NCBI GenBank assembly: GCA_037132275.1
Contig: JBAXPK010000027.1
Span: forward strand, 1 to 38,168
Reading direction: 5' to 3'
Source of the DNA: JAABPW01 sp037132275
Lineage (GTDB): Bacteria; Verrucomicrobiota; Kiritimatiellia; CAIKKV01; CAITUY01
Length of the DNA stretch: 38,168 nucleotides
The notes below the pieces were generated by a model. That model worked only from the letters and a program-made list of their open reading frames with translations. It did no database searches and had not been told where the DNA came from. This document shows, piece after piece, positions 25,004-33,305 of this stretch (position 1 is the first letter of the stretch; each line of letters opens with the position of its first letter). A program made the position numbers and the translations under genes.

Positions 25004-25741
25004 TCAAGAAATCCCTCCAAAGCGACGGTGTCGCCTGGCATATTCTTCCACGGCTTTGACCATGTGTTCCTCCCGGAAATCAGGCCACAGGGTATCGGTG
25101 ACGTATAACTCCGCGTACGACAATTCCCAGAGCAGGAAATTGCTGATCCTCATTTCGCCGCTGGTTCGAATTAGAAGATCCGGATCGGGAATATCGGGAG
25201 CGTACAGGTGGGCGGCGACGGCGGCTTCATCAATAGCCTCTGGCTCTAGCACCCCAGCCTTCACTTTCCTAGCCAATTCCTGTGCTGCATGGGCAATCTC
25301 CGTCCGCCCCCCGTAACTCAAGGCTAGGACCAGAGTTGCCTCTTTATAATGTTCGGTAACACGAATCGCCTCGTTTAATTCGCGCCGGACAGATTTAGGT
25401 AGATCACTAAGGCGTCCGATCGCCCGTAACCTGACCTTGTTTTCATGCAATTCCCGAACCTCGTTCCGGAGAAATTTTTTAAGGAGGTTCATCAACGCCT
25501 CGATTTCAGGTTTCGGGCGGCTCCAGTTCTCCACACTAAAAGCGTAAAGGGTAAGATAGCGAATTCCAAGCTTTCGGCAGGCGCGAATGGCTACCCGAAC
25601 CGATTCGGCGCCTTTTTCGTGTCCCTTGGACCGAAGGAGACCCCGTTGCTCGGCCCAACGCCCATTGCCATCCATAATGATGGCAACGTGATCCGGGACT
25701 TTTCCCGGTTCCGAGGCAGAGGATGGAGGAATTGTTGACAT
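25004..25741 (-). CDS. uppS: Isoprenyl transferase (undecaprenyl diphosphate synthase)
   Basis: A 245-residue cis-prenyltransferase that makes the C55 lipid carrier for peptidoglycan and O-antigen. Motifs: HVAIIMDGNGRWA with the metal-binding aspartate, GHEKGAESV, LTLYAFSVENWSRP, and the C-terminal RTSGEMRISNFLLWELSYAE. It uses the isoprenoid precursors made by dxr and ispG from the same operon. Five bases separate it from purA and one base from cdsA. Confidence 0.97.
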   Translation of the reverse strand: MSTIPPSSASEPGKVPDHVAIIMDGNGRWAEQRGLLRSKGHEKGAESVRVAIRACRKLGIRYLTLYAFSVENWSRPKPEIEALMNLLKKFLRNEVRELHENKVRLRAIGRLSDLPKSVRRELNEAIRVTEHYKEATLVLALSYGGRTEIAHAAQELARKVKAGVLEPEAIDEAAVAAHLYAPDIPDPDLLIRTSGEMRISNFLLWELSYAELYVTDTLWPDFREEHMVKAVEEYARRHRRFGGIS

Positions 25742-25746
25742 CGTGA

Positions 25747-27024
25747 TTAAACGGCCACTCTGAAGGTACTATCCCGCTGGGGGCTCACCGACAAGACACC
25801 CATGGGGACGCCGCTGATATCGCACAACGCCTTGACGTAGTCTTTCGCCTGTGCCGGGAGATCTTCGTAACGCTTGATACCGCTCGTTTCCGTCAGCCAG
25901 CCAGGAAACTCTTTATAGACGGGCTTGCAGCGTTCCAGCATGGCGATACTGGCGGGAACCGTTTCATAACGTTTGCCGTCGCATTCATAGGCTACACAAA
26001 TTTTAATCGACTCCATCTCGTCAAGCACATCGAGTTTGGTGATGGCCCAATAATCGACGCCATTAACCATGGCGGAGTAACGCGCGACAACCGCATCAAA
26101 CCAGCCACACCGGCGGGGACGTCCGGTAGTGGCTCCGAATTCACGACCGCGTTTGCGGAGTTCCGCGCCCGTCGCGTCAAGAAGTTCGGTGGGGAAGGGA
26201 CCTTCGCCCACGCGGGTGGTATAGGCCTTGATGACACCCAGAACCCGTTGCACCGCACGGGGCGGAAGGCCGGTGCCGACGCAGGCGCCACCGCTGGTGG
26301 GATTCGATGAGGTGACAAAGGGGTAGGTGCCAAAATCAATATCCAGCATGGTGCCCTGCGCCCCTTCAAATAAAATTTCCTTGCCCGCCTTGAAGGCTTC
26401 ATTCAGTAATTTCACCGTATCGGTAATGTAGGGCGCTAGGAACGCGGCCGCTTCACGAATCTCTGAGCAAACGGTCTTGATATCCAGGGTGGGGGCACCC
26501 AGAAGGGTCAGTTGTTCGTTTTTCTCGGCGAGTCGCTCGGAAAGGCGACGTTCGAGATCAGGGTCAAGCAGGTCCCCCATCCGCACCCCGGAGCGGGTGG
26601 CCTTGTCGGCATACGCCGGGCCGATTCCCCGCTGGGTGGTTCCAATTTTGGATCCGGCGGAAAGTTTGTTCTCACGGGCGGCATCGAGAGCCTTGTGATA
26701 GGGAATGACGGCATGAGCGCGGTCGCTGATATGCAGACGTCCCGCCGTCTTGATACCGCGCTTTTCAAGTTCCTTGATCTCGTGGACCAGGGCGGCGGGG
26801 TCAATGACCAACCCGTTGCCGATCACACAGGTTTTACCGGGATAAAGGATGCCAGACGGGATAAGATGCAAGACATAGCGTTCTTTCCCGATTTCAATCG
26901 TATGCCCTGCATTGCTGCCCCCTTGATATCGGACGACAACATCGGCGTTCAAGCTCAGAAAATCGACGATCTTTCCTTTACCCTCATCACCCCATTGGGC
27001 GCCTATAAGCAATGTATTCGGCAT
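25747..27024 (-). CDS. purA: Adenylosuccinate synthetase
   Basis: A 425-residue enzyme joining IMP and aspartate with GTP in AMP synthesis. Motifs: GAQWGDEGKGKIVD at the N-terminus, YQGGSNAGHTI, TQRGIGPAYADKATRSG, FEGAQGTMLDIDFGTYPFVTSSNPT, and the C-terminal VSPQRDSTFRV. AGGATGG before the ATG is the ribosome site. It is the first gene of the minus-strand run ending at ispG; the gap to uppS is only five bases, so an AMP-synthesis gene leads an isoprenoid and lipid operon. Assignment is firm. Confidence 0.98.
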   Translation of the reverse strand: MPNTLLIGAQWGDEGKGKIVDFLSLNADVVVRYQGGSNAGHTIEIGKERYVLHLIPSGILYPGKTCVIGNGLVIDPAALVHEIKELEKRGIKTAGRLHISDRAHAVIPYHKALDAARENKLSAGSKIGTTQRGIGPAYADKATRSGVRMGDLLDPDLERRLSERLAEKNEQLTLLGAPTLDIKTVCSEIREAAAFLAPYITDTVKLLNEAFKAGKEILFEGAQGTMLDIDFGTYPFVTSSNPTSGGACVGTGLPPRAVQRVLGVIKAYTTRVGEGPFPTELLDATGAELRKRGREFGATTGRPRRCGWFDAVVARYSAMVNGVDYWAITKLDVLDEMESIKICVAYECDGKRYETVPASIAMLERCKPVYKEFPGWLTETSGIKRYEDLPAQAKDYVKALCDISGVPMGVLSVSPQRDSTFRVAV

Positions 27025-27114
27025 TCGGCCATCCTTTCAATCTGCTGCAAATGAAGGAGGCCTTGTATCAAATATTAATGGCGTCAGCAAGCTTTGTGGG
27101 GGATGTTCTTTAAC

Positions 27115-27143
27115 TTGATTACAACCCCTGGCCGATCTATCCT
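27115..27143 (+). promoter_or_regulatory. Candidate promoter for the small membrane protein gene
   Basis: TTGATT (27115-27120), 17 bases, TATCCT (27138-27143), four matches out of six in each box. It lies in the 178-base divergent gap between purA and the gene at 27203. Read by eye. Confidence 0.35.
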
Positions 27144-27202
27144 CGCCAACGATGGAACGAACCCTATGTTAATGGCATGGAGCAAATAGGAAGGATTGAT
27201 GC

Positions 27203-27742
27203 GTGGATATTCTGGTGCACGCCTTGTATGGGGCGACATTTTTCAGCCGAACCGGCTTGGTCGGCGGGCGCCAGGGCACCCCAACGCCCCGTGGTCCCTA
27301 TGTGAGTGATTGGACCGTTTGGGCTGCGGCCGGACTCGGTATGCTGCCGGATTTGACTTCGATTGGCTTCACCTTCATCCAAATGCTCATTCGCGGGGAT
27401 TCGCCCTCCTTTCACGGTCTTCCACCCCATGTTTTCGTCCTTTATCACTGCACTCATAGCCTTGTGTTTGCCGTTTTTTTTCTGGTCGCGCTGTGGGTAC
27501 TCGTCCGCCCACTTATCGTTCCTGCCCTTGCGTGGCCGCTCCACATTGTCATGGATAGTTTCTCTCACGGCGATGGGTGGTGGCAAACGATGATGCTTTA
27601 TCCCTTCTCGAGCTGGCATTACCATGGGATTAACTGGTGGCAACACCCAGGCTTAATTTTGCTTTACTGGAGCATCTTGCCTGCTCTGTGGATCAGCATC
27701 TTTCTTTGGCGCCGCCACCGCCCCCTGCCGGCTTTTCGCTAG
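27203..27742 (+). CDS. Small membrane protein, possible metal-dependent hydrolase (YdjM/DUF457-like)
   Basis: A 179-residue protein with about four hydrophobic segments. The pattern GMLPDLTS early, HCTHSLVF (two histidines at the start of a helix) and LHIVMDSFSHGDG (H, D, H) resembles the conserved His/Asp set of integral membrane metal-dependent hydrolases of the YdjM/DUF457 class. The reaction is unknown. The start is GTG, preceded by AGGAAGGA at about seven bases, a strong ribosome site. The C-terminus is aromatic and basic. The next 113 bases hold only a short GGGGC/GCCCC hairpin (about 27766-27781). Confidence 0.6.
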   Translation: MDILVHALYGATFFSRTGLVGGRQGTPTPRGPYVSDWTVWAAAGLGMLPDLTSIGFTFIQMLIRGDSPSFHGLPPHVFVLYHCTHSLVFAVFFLVALWVLVRPLIVPALAWPLHIVMDSFSHGDGWWQTMMLYPFSSWHYHGINWWQHPGLILLYWSILPALWISIFLWRRHRPLPAFR

Positions 27743-27855
27743 GCTGGAGTCTTTAGGGGCAGGCAGGCCCCAGGCGAGGGTAGGGCGGCGGAGTTCACCC
27801 ATGATATGCGGGGATAGGGCAATCTGTGATGAGATTCTGAACCGTCCTGGTGCAC

Positions 27856-28206
27856 TCACACCTTGTATGCGATGACGATTGGAATGAAAATGAACGCCAC
27901 GACAGTCATGATCTTCAGGGTATAGGGACTGGACGATAAGTTGGTAATCGTCAGGCTGTATTGGGTGTTCAGGCTCGATGGAATCAGGTTCGGGAAGAGC
28001 CCGGTCAGCCCGGTAGCCACGACCATCACGATCGTCGTGCAAGACGCAGCAAAGGCGGCCAGCAACCGCTCCCGGACAAGAAACACCTTGTCTGTCAGGA
28101 GCGCCGCCACCGCCACCCCCGGCACCATCAGCAATCCCGGGTGCCGGAGATGGTTATCGTACAAGTGCGTGGCAGGATAGGTAGCCGCCAGAAAGGCAAC
28201 AGCCAC
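27856..28206 (-). pseudogene. cydB fragment: cytochrome bd oxidase subunit II, C-terminal third
   Basis: The translated 116 residues carry the end of CydB: ATYPATHLYDNHL, GLFPNLIPSS, TQYSLTITNLSSSPYTLKI and the terminal IPIVIAYKV. Subunit II is normally about 340-380 residues with eight or nine helices, so roughly the first two thirds are missing. No cydA lies upstream. The reading frame stays open to the right of 28206 but the sequence there encodes the beginning of another truncated gene on the opposite strand, so the GTG at 28206 is not credible as a true start. The natural stop is intact. A decayed or deletion-truncated gene; a contig joining error is also possible. Confidence 0.7.
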
Positions 28207-28533
28207 CTGCTGGGCTACACCCTGCTCCTGAAGTACCCCGTTAGCATCGTGCGGCTCCGCCGTTATTTGAGCACTCTCGCCGATGGTGGCATCCCCGATG
28301 TGGTGACCCTCCCGGAGGACGAAGATGACCTAGCCGCCGTCCAGCGCCACATGGAGCGCCTCGTCAAGTTGCAGGAAACTCTTGAGATTCTCAAGGATAC
28401 GGAGGAGGCCTTTGAAGCCATGATCAGGCTCCTGGAGGAACTCAGGACTCTCACCCGCTATGCCTCGGAGCCTTACCTCCCCTCATCGCCCCTCCGACAG
28501 GGAAAACCTGAAACCCGGATTATCAAGGTCTGA
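28207..28533 (+). pseudogene. 5'-truncated HAMP-like signalling protein fragment
   Basis: About 108 in-frame residues: a short hydrophobic end (GYTLLLKYPVSIVRL), then a HAMP-like segment (RRYLSTLADGGIPDVVTLP, DEDDLAAVQRHMERL) and a coiled coil rich in Leu and Glu. This looks like the membrane-exit helix and linker of a sensor protein. There is no start codon with a ribosome site, and upstream the same frame runs antisense through the cydB fragment. The stop at 28531-28533 is real-looking. It converges on the HD-GYP regulator 50 bases away and may have been its partner. HAMP identity is from pattern only. Confidence 0.5.
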
Positions 28534-28583
28534 TGGCTGCGGGGCGCATTGTAGTCCACCTGGGGGTTATCACAAAAGGCAGA

Positions 28584-29690
28584 TTAACCTCCCGCTTCCA
28601 CATCCGAGTGGCTTTTCTTGATGGCGAGGATTTCGTTTTGCGTGGCCATCAAGGCATCGACTACGACGGGATCAAACTGTGTTCCACTGCCATCTTGGAT
28701 TATGGCGTAGACTTTCTCGATAGGATAAATAGCAGCATCCCGGTAGGGTCGTTTGGAGCATAAGGCATCCAGAACATCGGCCACAGCGACGATTCTGCCG
28801 GCTAGTGGGATAGCCTCGCCATGGAGCCCGTTGGGATACCCACTTCCGTCCCAGCGCTCATGATGGGTTAAGGCAATGGATTCCGCCATCCTGATCACCT
28901 CGATCTCGGACCCTTTCAGGATCTGCGCTCCGATTAAGGTGTGTTGCCTCATGGTATTCCATTCCTCAGGCGTCAGGGGGCCCGGCTTGAGGATGATTCC
29001 ATCCGGAATGCCGATCTTACCGATATCGTGCATGGGTGCCGCGAGTACGATGTCGGCGATCAAAGCGGACTCGAGGCCAAGTTGCCGGGCAATGACTCCG
29101 GCATAAAGACCGACGCGCGCAATGTGGCCGCCCGTGTCCTGATCCTTGTACTCTGAGGCCGCGACTAATCGGTTGATGGTGTCTTGGGCCGAGGTCTTGA
29201 TCTTCCGGATGGCCATCTGGAGGTCCCGGGTCCTTAGATCCACAAGGCGTTCGAGATCCCTCTGGTAGGTTCGCATGTGATCCTGATAGGCCTTGACCCG
29301 GACGAGGGATTGAACCCGGGTTCGCAGTTCCGTGATCTCGATGGGCTTAAAGAGGAAGTCATCGGCGCCTGCGGCCAGTGCCTTGATCCGTTCTTCGGTT
29401 CCGCAGATGGCGGTCATGATGGCAATGGGGATTTCCCGGGTGGTGGAATCCGCTTTCAGGATCTTTGCCACCTCATACCCGTTCAAACCGGGCATATTGA
29501 TGTCGAGCAGGATTACATCCGGAGGATCGGCCTTGGCCAGCGAGATGGCGGCTTTACCGCTAGTGGCGGCTTGAAGGTCATATCCTAAAGGAGAAAGAAT
29601 GCCCCTAACCAATTCGCAGTTAAGAGGCTCGTCATCGACGATTAATATCTTTTCGGGCCGCTCTCGGGGGGGCGTGTCTTTGATTCGCAT
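28584..29690 (-). CDS. Response regulator with HD-GYP c-di-GMP phosphodiesterase domain (RpfG-like)
   Basis: A 368-residue cytoplasmic regulator. The receiver domain (about 14-130) has phosphoacceptor D63 in LLDINMPG and the K in FLFKP. A coiled linker (130-170) leads to an HD-GYP domain: HD at 221-222 (MHDIGKIGIPDG), HHERWDGSGYPNGL with GYP at 284-286. Such domains degrade cyclic di-GMP, so phosphorylation probably lowers c-di-GMP. It is divergent from the large hybrid kinase across 124 bases, which is the likely phosphate donor by position. No Shine-Dalgarno site precedes the ATG; a -10-like TATACT lies just 12 bases before it. Confidence 0.93.
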   Translation of the reverse strand: MRIKDTPPRERPEKILIVDDEPLNCELVRGILSPLGYDLQAATSGKAAISLAKADPPDVILLDINMPGLNGYEVAKILKADSTTREIPIAIMTAICGTEERIKALAAGADDFLFKPIEITELRTRVQSLVRVKAYQDHMRTYQRDLERLVDLRTRDLQMAIRKIKTSAQDTINRLVAASEYKDQDTGGHIARVGLYAGVIARQLGLESALIADIVLAAPMHDIGKIGIPDGIILKPGPLTPEEWNTMRQHTLIGAQILKGSEIEVIRMAESIALTHHERWDGSGYPNGLHGEAIPLAGRIVAVADVLDALCSKRPYRDAAIYPIEKVYAIIQDGSGTQFDPVVVDALMATQNEILAIKKSHSDVEAGG

Positions 29691-29702
29691 GTTTTATTTA
29701 AT

Positions 29703-29708
29703 AGTATA
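29703..29708 (-). promoter_or_regulatory. Candidate -10 box for the HD-GYP regulator
   Basis: Read on the minus strand this is TATACT, 12 bases before the ATG at 29690, giving a leader of only about five bases. No convincing -35 box is seen at 16-18 bases. Confidence 0.3.
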
Positions 29709-29814
29709 AACATGGGGTGGTTTCAATTACTAATGACGGCAATTGGCCGGTAGTGGTAAAGTAGCGGGTCACAGCATAGATTAAGTAGAGCCAGCGAATA
29801 GATCGGCAGGACAT

Positions 29815-32800
29815 ATGGATTCAATCAAAGCAGGCGGACACCTGTTCCGCCCGGGAGCTGATGTGATACGTAGTGGTGTTTTCAAGGCTATTTTCAGCGC
29901 CCTCCTTGTCCTGCTAATCTCTGGCGGAGTGACCGGGTATTTCTGGAGCCTCTACAACGCCAGCCTCAGTCTCAATGCGTTGGCGGTCTATCAGAACAAG
30001 ACCGAGGCCCTCAATTCCCGCATCATGAGGAGGTTGCAGGAAAACGAACAGATTCTGCGGGGGGCTGCTGGTCTGATAAATGCCAATAACGCGGTTAGTC
30101 GAAACGAATGGCGCCAGTATGTAGCTACGCTGGGTTTGGCTGAGAATTATCCAGGTACTCAGGGTGTCGGGTTTTCCATATGGGTGCCCGCGGCCCAGCG
30201 CGAGGCTCATATCCGGGCCCTACGCGCTGAGGGGTTCCCGGACTACAAGATCCGTCCTGACGGGGAGCGCGCCGTCTATACCGCCATCATTTATCTCGAG
30301 CCCTTTGACTGGCGTAATCAACGAGCGTTTGGCTACGACATGTATAGCGAATCGGTCCGCAGGTCCGCCATGGAGAAGGCAAGGGATACTGGCAAATCAA
30401 CGGTTTCAGGCAAAATCATTCTGGTTCAGGAAACGGATCAGGACGTGCAGAATGGCTTTCTGATATTCGCACCCGTTTACCGGCAGGGGATGCCAACGGA
30501 GACGGTGGAACAGCGTCGGGCGGCCATCCTCGGTTTTGCTTATAGTCCCATCCGGACGAGAGATTTCATTCTAGGTTCATTTGGACGTTTGCCTGAGGAC
30601 ATAGCCTTTGAAGTTTATGCCTCGGACAAGGAGGATCCAGCTTCCCTGCTGTTCTGCTCCACCCGCGATGGGAACGCTCTGCCGGTTGATTACAAGCCCG
30701 AATACCGGAGTAAAAAGACCATCAACATTCTGGACTCAGAGTGGGTATGCACATTCAATAGCCTGCCCACATTCTCGTTGGAAACCCATCATGGAGTCGC
30801 CGCCATTATTCTGGTAGGGGGGGTGCTGCTCGATGTCATGTTGGCTGGAATAGTATTCATCCTGATCTTATCCAGCAACAAGTCCCGTGCCTCGGCCCGG
30901 GCGATCTCGGAAAGTGAAGCGCGATTCAGGGGAGCGTTTGAACATTCAGCCATCGGGATGGCGCTTGTGGCACCATCCGGGGCTTGGTTGAAGGTCAATG
31001 AAAGTTTATGTTCGATACTAGGATACCGTGAGGATGAGTTGGTGAAGATGACCTTTCAGGACATCACCCACCCTGATGATCTGGCGCCGGATCTCGATCT
31101 CGTGCGCCGGCTCCTCGCTGGCGAGGATGATACCTATTCACTTGAAAAACGGTATTTCGGCAAAGATGGCAAAGTCGTTACGGCCCTGTTGTCCGTTTCA
31201 CTCGTGCGGAATAGTGGCGGTAAACCCCTCTATTTTATCTCGCAGGTTCAGGACATCTCCCAAAGGAAGAAGAGCGAGGTGCTGCTTCAGGCCCGGGTAC
31301 ATCTGATGGAGTACAGCCTCTCACATTCCCTGAATGAGATGCTTGTTGAGACTCTTGACAGGTTGGAGGGCCTCACCGGCAGTCTGGTCGGATTCTTTCA
31401 TTTTCTGGAGACGGACGAGCGTGCCTTGACGTTGCAAGCCTGGTCCACGAGAACCAAAAAGGAATTCTGCCTTGCGGAGGGGGCGGGACGGCACTACGAC
31501 GTGGAGAAAGCGGGAGTGTGGGTGGATTGTATTCATCAGCGGAAGCCGGTGATCCATAACGACTACGCGGCGTTGCCTCATCGCAAAGGGATGCCGCCCG
31601 GCCACTCCCCGATCATGCGGGAACTGGTCGTTCCGATTATCCGGTCGGGAAATATCGTGGGCATTCTCGGCGTGGGCAACAAGCCGGTGGCCTACACTGA
31701 GGAGGATGTTGATACCGTCTCCCGTTTCGCCGACCTGGCCTGGGAGATTTCCGAGCGCAAGAAGGATCAGGAGATGCTTCGGGAGAGCAATGAGAGATTT
31801 GCTGTGGCGTTCAATAACGCGCCGGTTATGATGACCATCAGTAGTCTTGAGGATGGGGTCTATCTGGATGTGAACCGCAGTTTTACCGAGGTGTCAGGGT
31901 TCAAGCGGGAAGAAGTTATCGGGAAGACCTCGGTTGAGATCAACTGGGTTTCGGAAGCCACGAGAAAGCAGTTGCCTGAAAAGATGGCCAAGGAGGGGAG
32001 GATTAGCGATTGGGAGATCACGCTCACGTCAAAGGCGGGAGAGCCGCTCATCTGCCGGTATTGGGGTGAAATCATTACGATTGCGGGCAAGAAAAGGGTG
32101 CTGTCCATCGCCATAGATATTACCGATGAGCGGCGGCTGAGCCATCAGCTTTTTCAGGCCCAGAAGATGGAGTCGGTCGGGTGCCTGGCCGGTGGCGTGG
32201 CACATGATATCAACAATAACATGTTCTGTGTGCTGGGGTTTTCGGAGCTTGTCCTGGAGTCGCTGGGCGAGGACTCCCCGCTTCGTCCATCTGTTGAGAA
32301 TATCCGGAATGCAGCGAATCAGGCGGCGAATGTCACCAAACAGTTGCTGGCCTTCAGCCGTCATCAGATCATCCAGCCCCGCCCGATGGACTTGGATGCG
32401 GCTATTGTTGACTTGCAGAAGATGCTTCACCGGGTTATCGGGGAGAACATCAACATCAGACTGGAACTGGAGCCGAAGCCCAAGTTCGGGGTTGTGGATG
32501 CCTCGCAGTTCCAGCAGGTGTTACTCAATTTATGCATTAATGCCCGTGATGCCATGCCCAATGGAGGGACACTGACTATCAGTTCGCAGGTGGTGGGCGC
32601 CCCGCACAGGAAGGATTTACCCGCGATTCGTGCGGGGGCGCTCTTCATCCGGGTGTCGGTGGTTGACACCGGGTGCGGCATGACAGCCAAGACGATCTCC
32701 CAGATATTCGAACCGTTCTTCACCAGCAAGGAAATCGGGAAGGGTACTGGGCTGGGGTTGGCGGTCGTCCTGGGGATCGTCCAGCAACACGGCGGGTGGG

Positions 32801-33276
32801 TGGATGTTTCCAGTCAGGTTGGCCGGGGTTCCCGTTTCGATGTGTATTTCCCGCATTCCACAGATAAGTCGGCGTCTCTGCCGGAGGAGTCGCCGATGCC
32901 ACGCGGGAACGGTGAAGGGCTTCTATTAGTCGAAGACGATGACACGGTGCGCGGCATTGCTTCAACTTGGCTTCGGGATCTGGGCTACCGGGTCATTGAG
33001 GCGGAGGGCGTGGAGAGCGGGTCGCGGAAGTTCCATGCGGCGGGGGGAGATGTGCACGTGCTACTGAGCGATGTTGGCCTTCCGGATGGAAGCGGAATTG
33101 CCCTGGCGGAACGGATTGTTGCGATAAATCCTTCGGTGAAGGTCATCCTCTCCAGCGGCTACACCGATGAGCGATCCCGCATCGAGACAATCGGGGAGAA
33201 ACACTGGGGGTTTCTCATGAAGCCGTATAGCAAGGAAGATGTTGCTAGAATGATTCACTCCCAGACCGCCATTTAG
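29815..33276 (+). CDS. Hybrid sensor histidine kinase (CHASE-PAS-GAF-PAS-HisKA-HATPase-REC)
   Basis: A 1153-residue membrane kinase. Helix at about 22-45, periplasmic CHASE domain (about 75-290; GVGFSIWVP, FGYDMYSESVRRSAMEKARD), second helix at 330-352. A PAS domain follows (365-485), then a GAF-like domain (500-655), a second PAS (655-775), HisKA with H797 in GGVAHDINNNM, and HATPase with NLCINARDAM, DTGCGM and GTGLGLAVV. The terminal receiver has D1086 in LLSDVGLPDG. This is a phosphorelay input protein for an extracellular small molecule plus cytoplasmic signals. CAGGA stands before the ATG. The likely output is the divergent HD-GYP regulator or the NtrC-like protein, neither proven. Confidence 0.93.
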   Translation: MDSIKAGGHLFRPGADVIRSGVFKAIFSALLVLLISGGVTGYFWSLYNASLSLNALAVYQNKTEALNSRIMRRLQENEQILRGAAGLINANNAVSRNEWRQYVATLGLAENYPGTQGVGFSIWVPAAQREAHIRALRAEGFPDYKIRPDGERAVYTAIIYLEPFDWRNQRAFGYDMYSESVRRSAMEKARDTGKSTVSGKIILVQETDQDVQNGFLIFAPVYRQGMPTETVEQRRAAILGFAYSPIRTRDFILGSFGRLPEDIAFEVYASDKEDPASLLFCSTRDGNALPVDYKPEYRSKKTINILDSEWVCTFNSLPTFSLETHHGVAAIILVGGVLLDVMLAGIVFILILSSNKSRASARAISESEARFRGAFEHSAIGMALVAPSGAWLKVNESLCSILGYREDELVKMTFQDITHPDDLAPDLDLVRRLLAGEDDTYSLEKRYFGKDGKVVTALLSVSLVRNSGGKPLYFISQVQDISQRKKSEVLLQARVHLMEYSLSHSLNEMLVETLDRLEGLTGSLVGFFHFLETDERALTLQAWSTRTKKEFCLAEGAGRHYDVEKAGVWVDCIHQRKPVIHNDYAALPHRKGMPPGHSPIMRELVVPIIRSGNIVGILGVGNKPVAYTEEDVDTVSRFADLAWEISERKKDQEMLRESNERFAVAFNNAPVMMTISSLEDGVYLDVNRSFTEVSGFKREEVIGKTSVEINWVSEATRKQLPEKMAKEGRISDWEITLTSKAGEPLICRYWGEIITIAGKKRVLSIAIDITDERRLSHQLFQAQKMESVGCLAGGVAHDINNNMFCVLGFSELVLESLGEDSPLRPSVENIRNAANQAANVTKQLLAFSRHQIIQPRPMDLDAAIVDLQKMLHRVIGENINIRLELEPKPKFGVVDASQFQQVLLNLCINARDAMPNGGTLTISSQVVGAPHRKDLPAIRAGALFIRVSVVDTGCGMTAKTISQIFEPFFTSKEIGKGTGLGLAVVLGIVQQHGGWVDVSSQVGRGSRFDVYFPHSTDKSASLPEESPMPRGNGEGLLLVEDDDTVRGIASTWLRDLGYRVIEAEGVESGSRKFHAAGGDVHVLLSDVGLPDGSGIALAERIVAINPSVKVILSSGYTDERSRIETIGEKHWGFLMKPYSKEDVARMIHSQTAI

Positions 33277-33305
33277 CAATCTGATGACTATCGGGGTACA
33301 CAGGC

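Noticed and set aside
27961..28533. A single 190-residue plus-strand protein covering the whole open frame
   Set aside because: Its first 80 or so residues are basic, low-complexity and antisense to recognisable CydB sequence; only the part after about 28207 looks coding.
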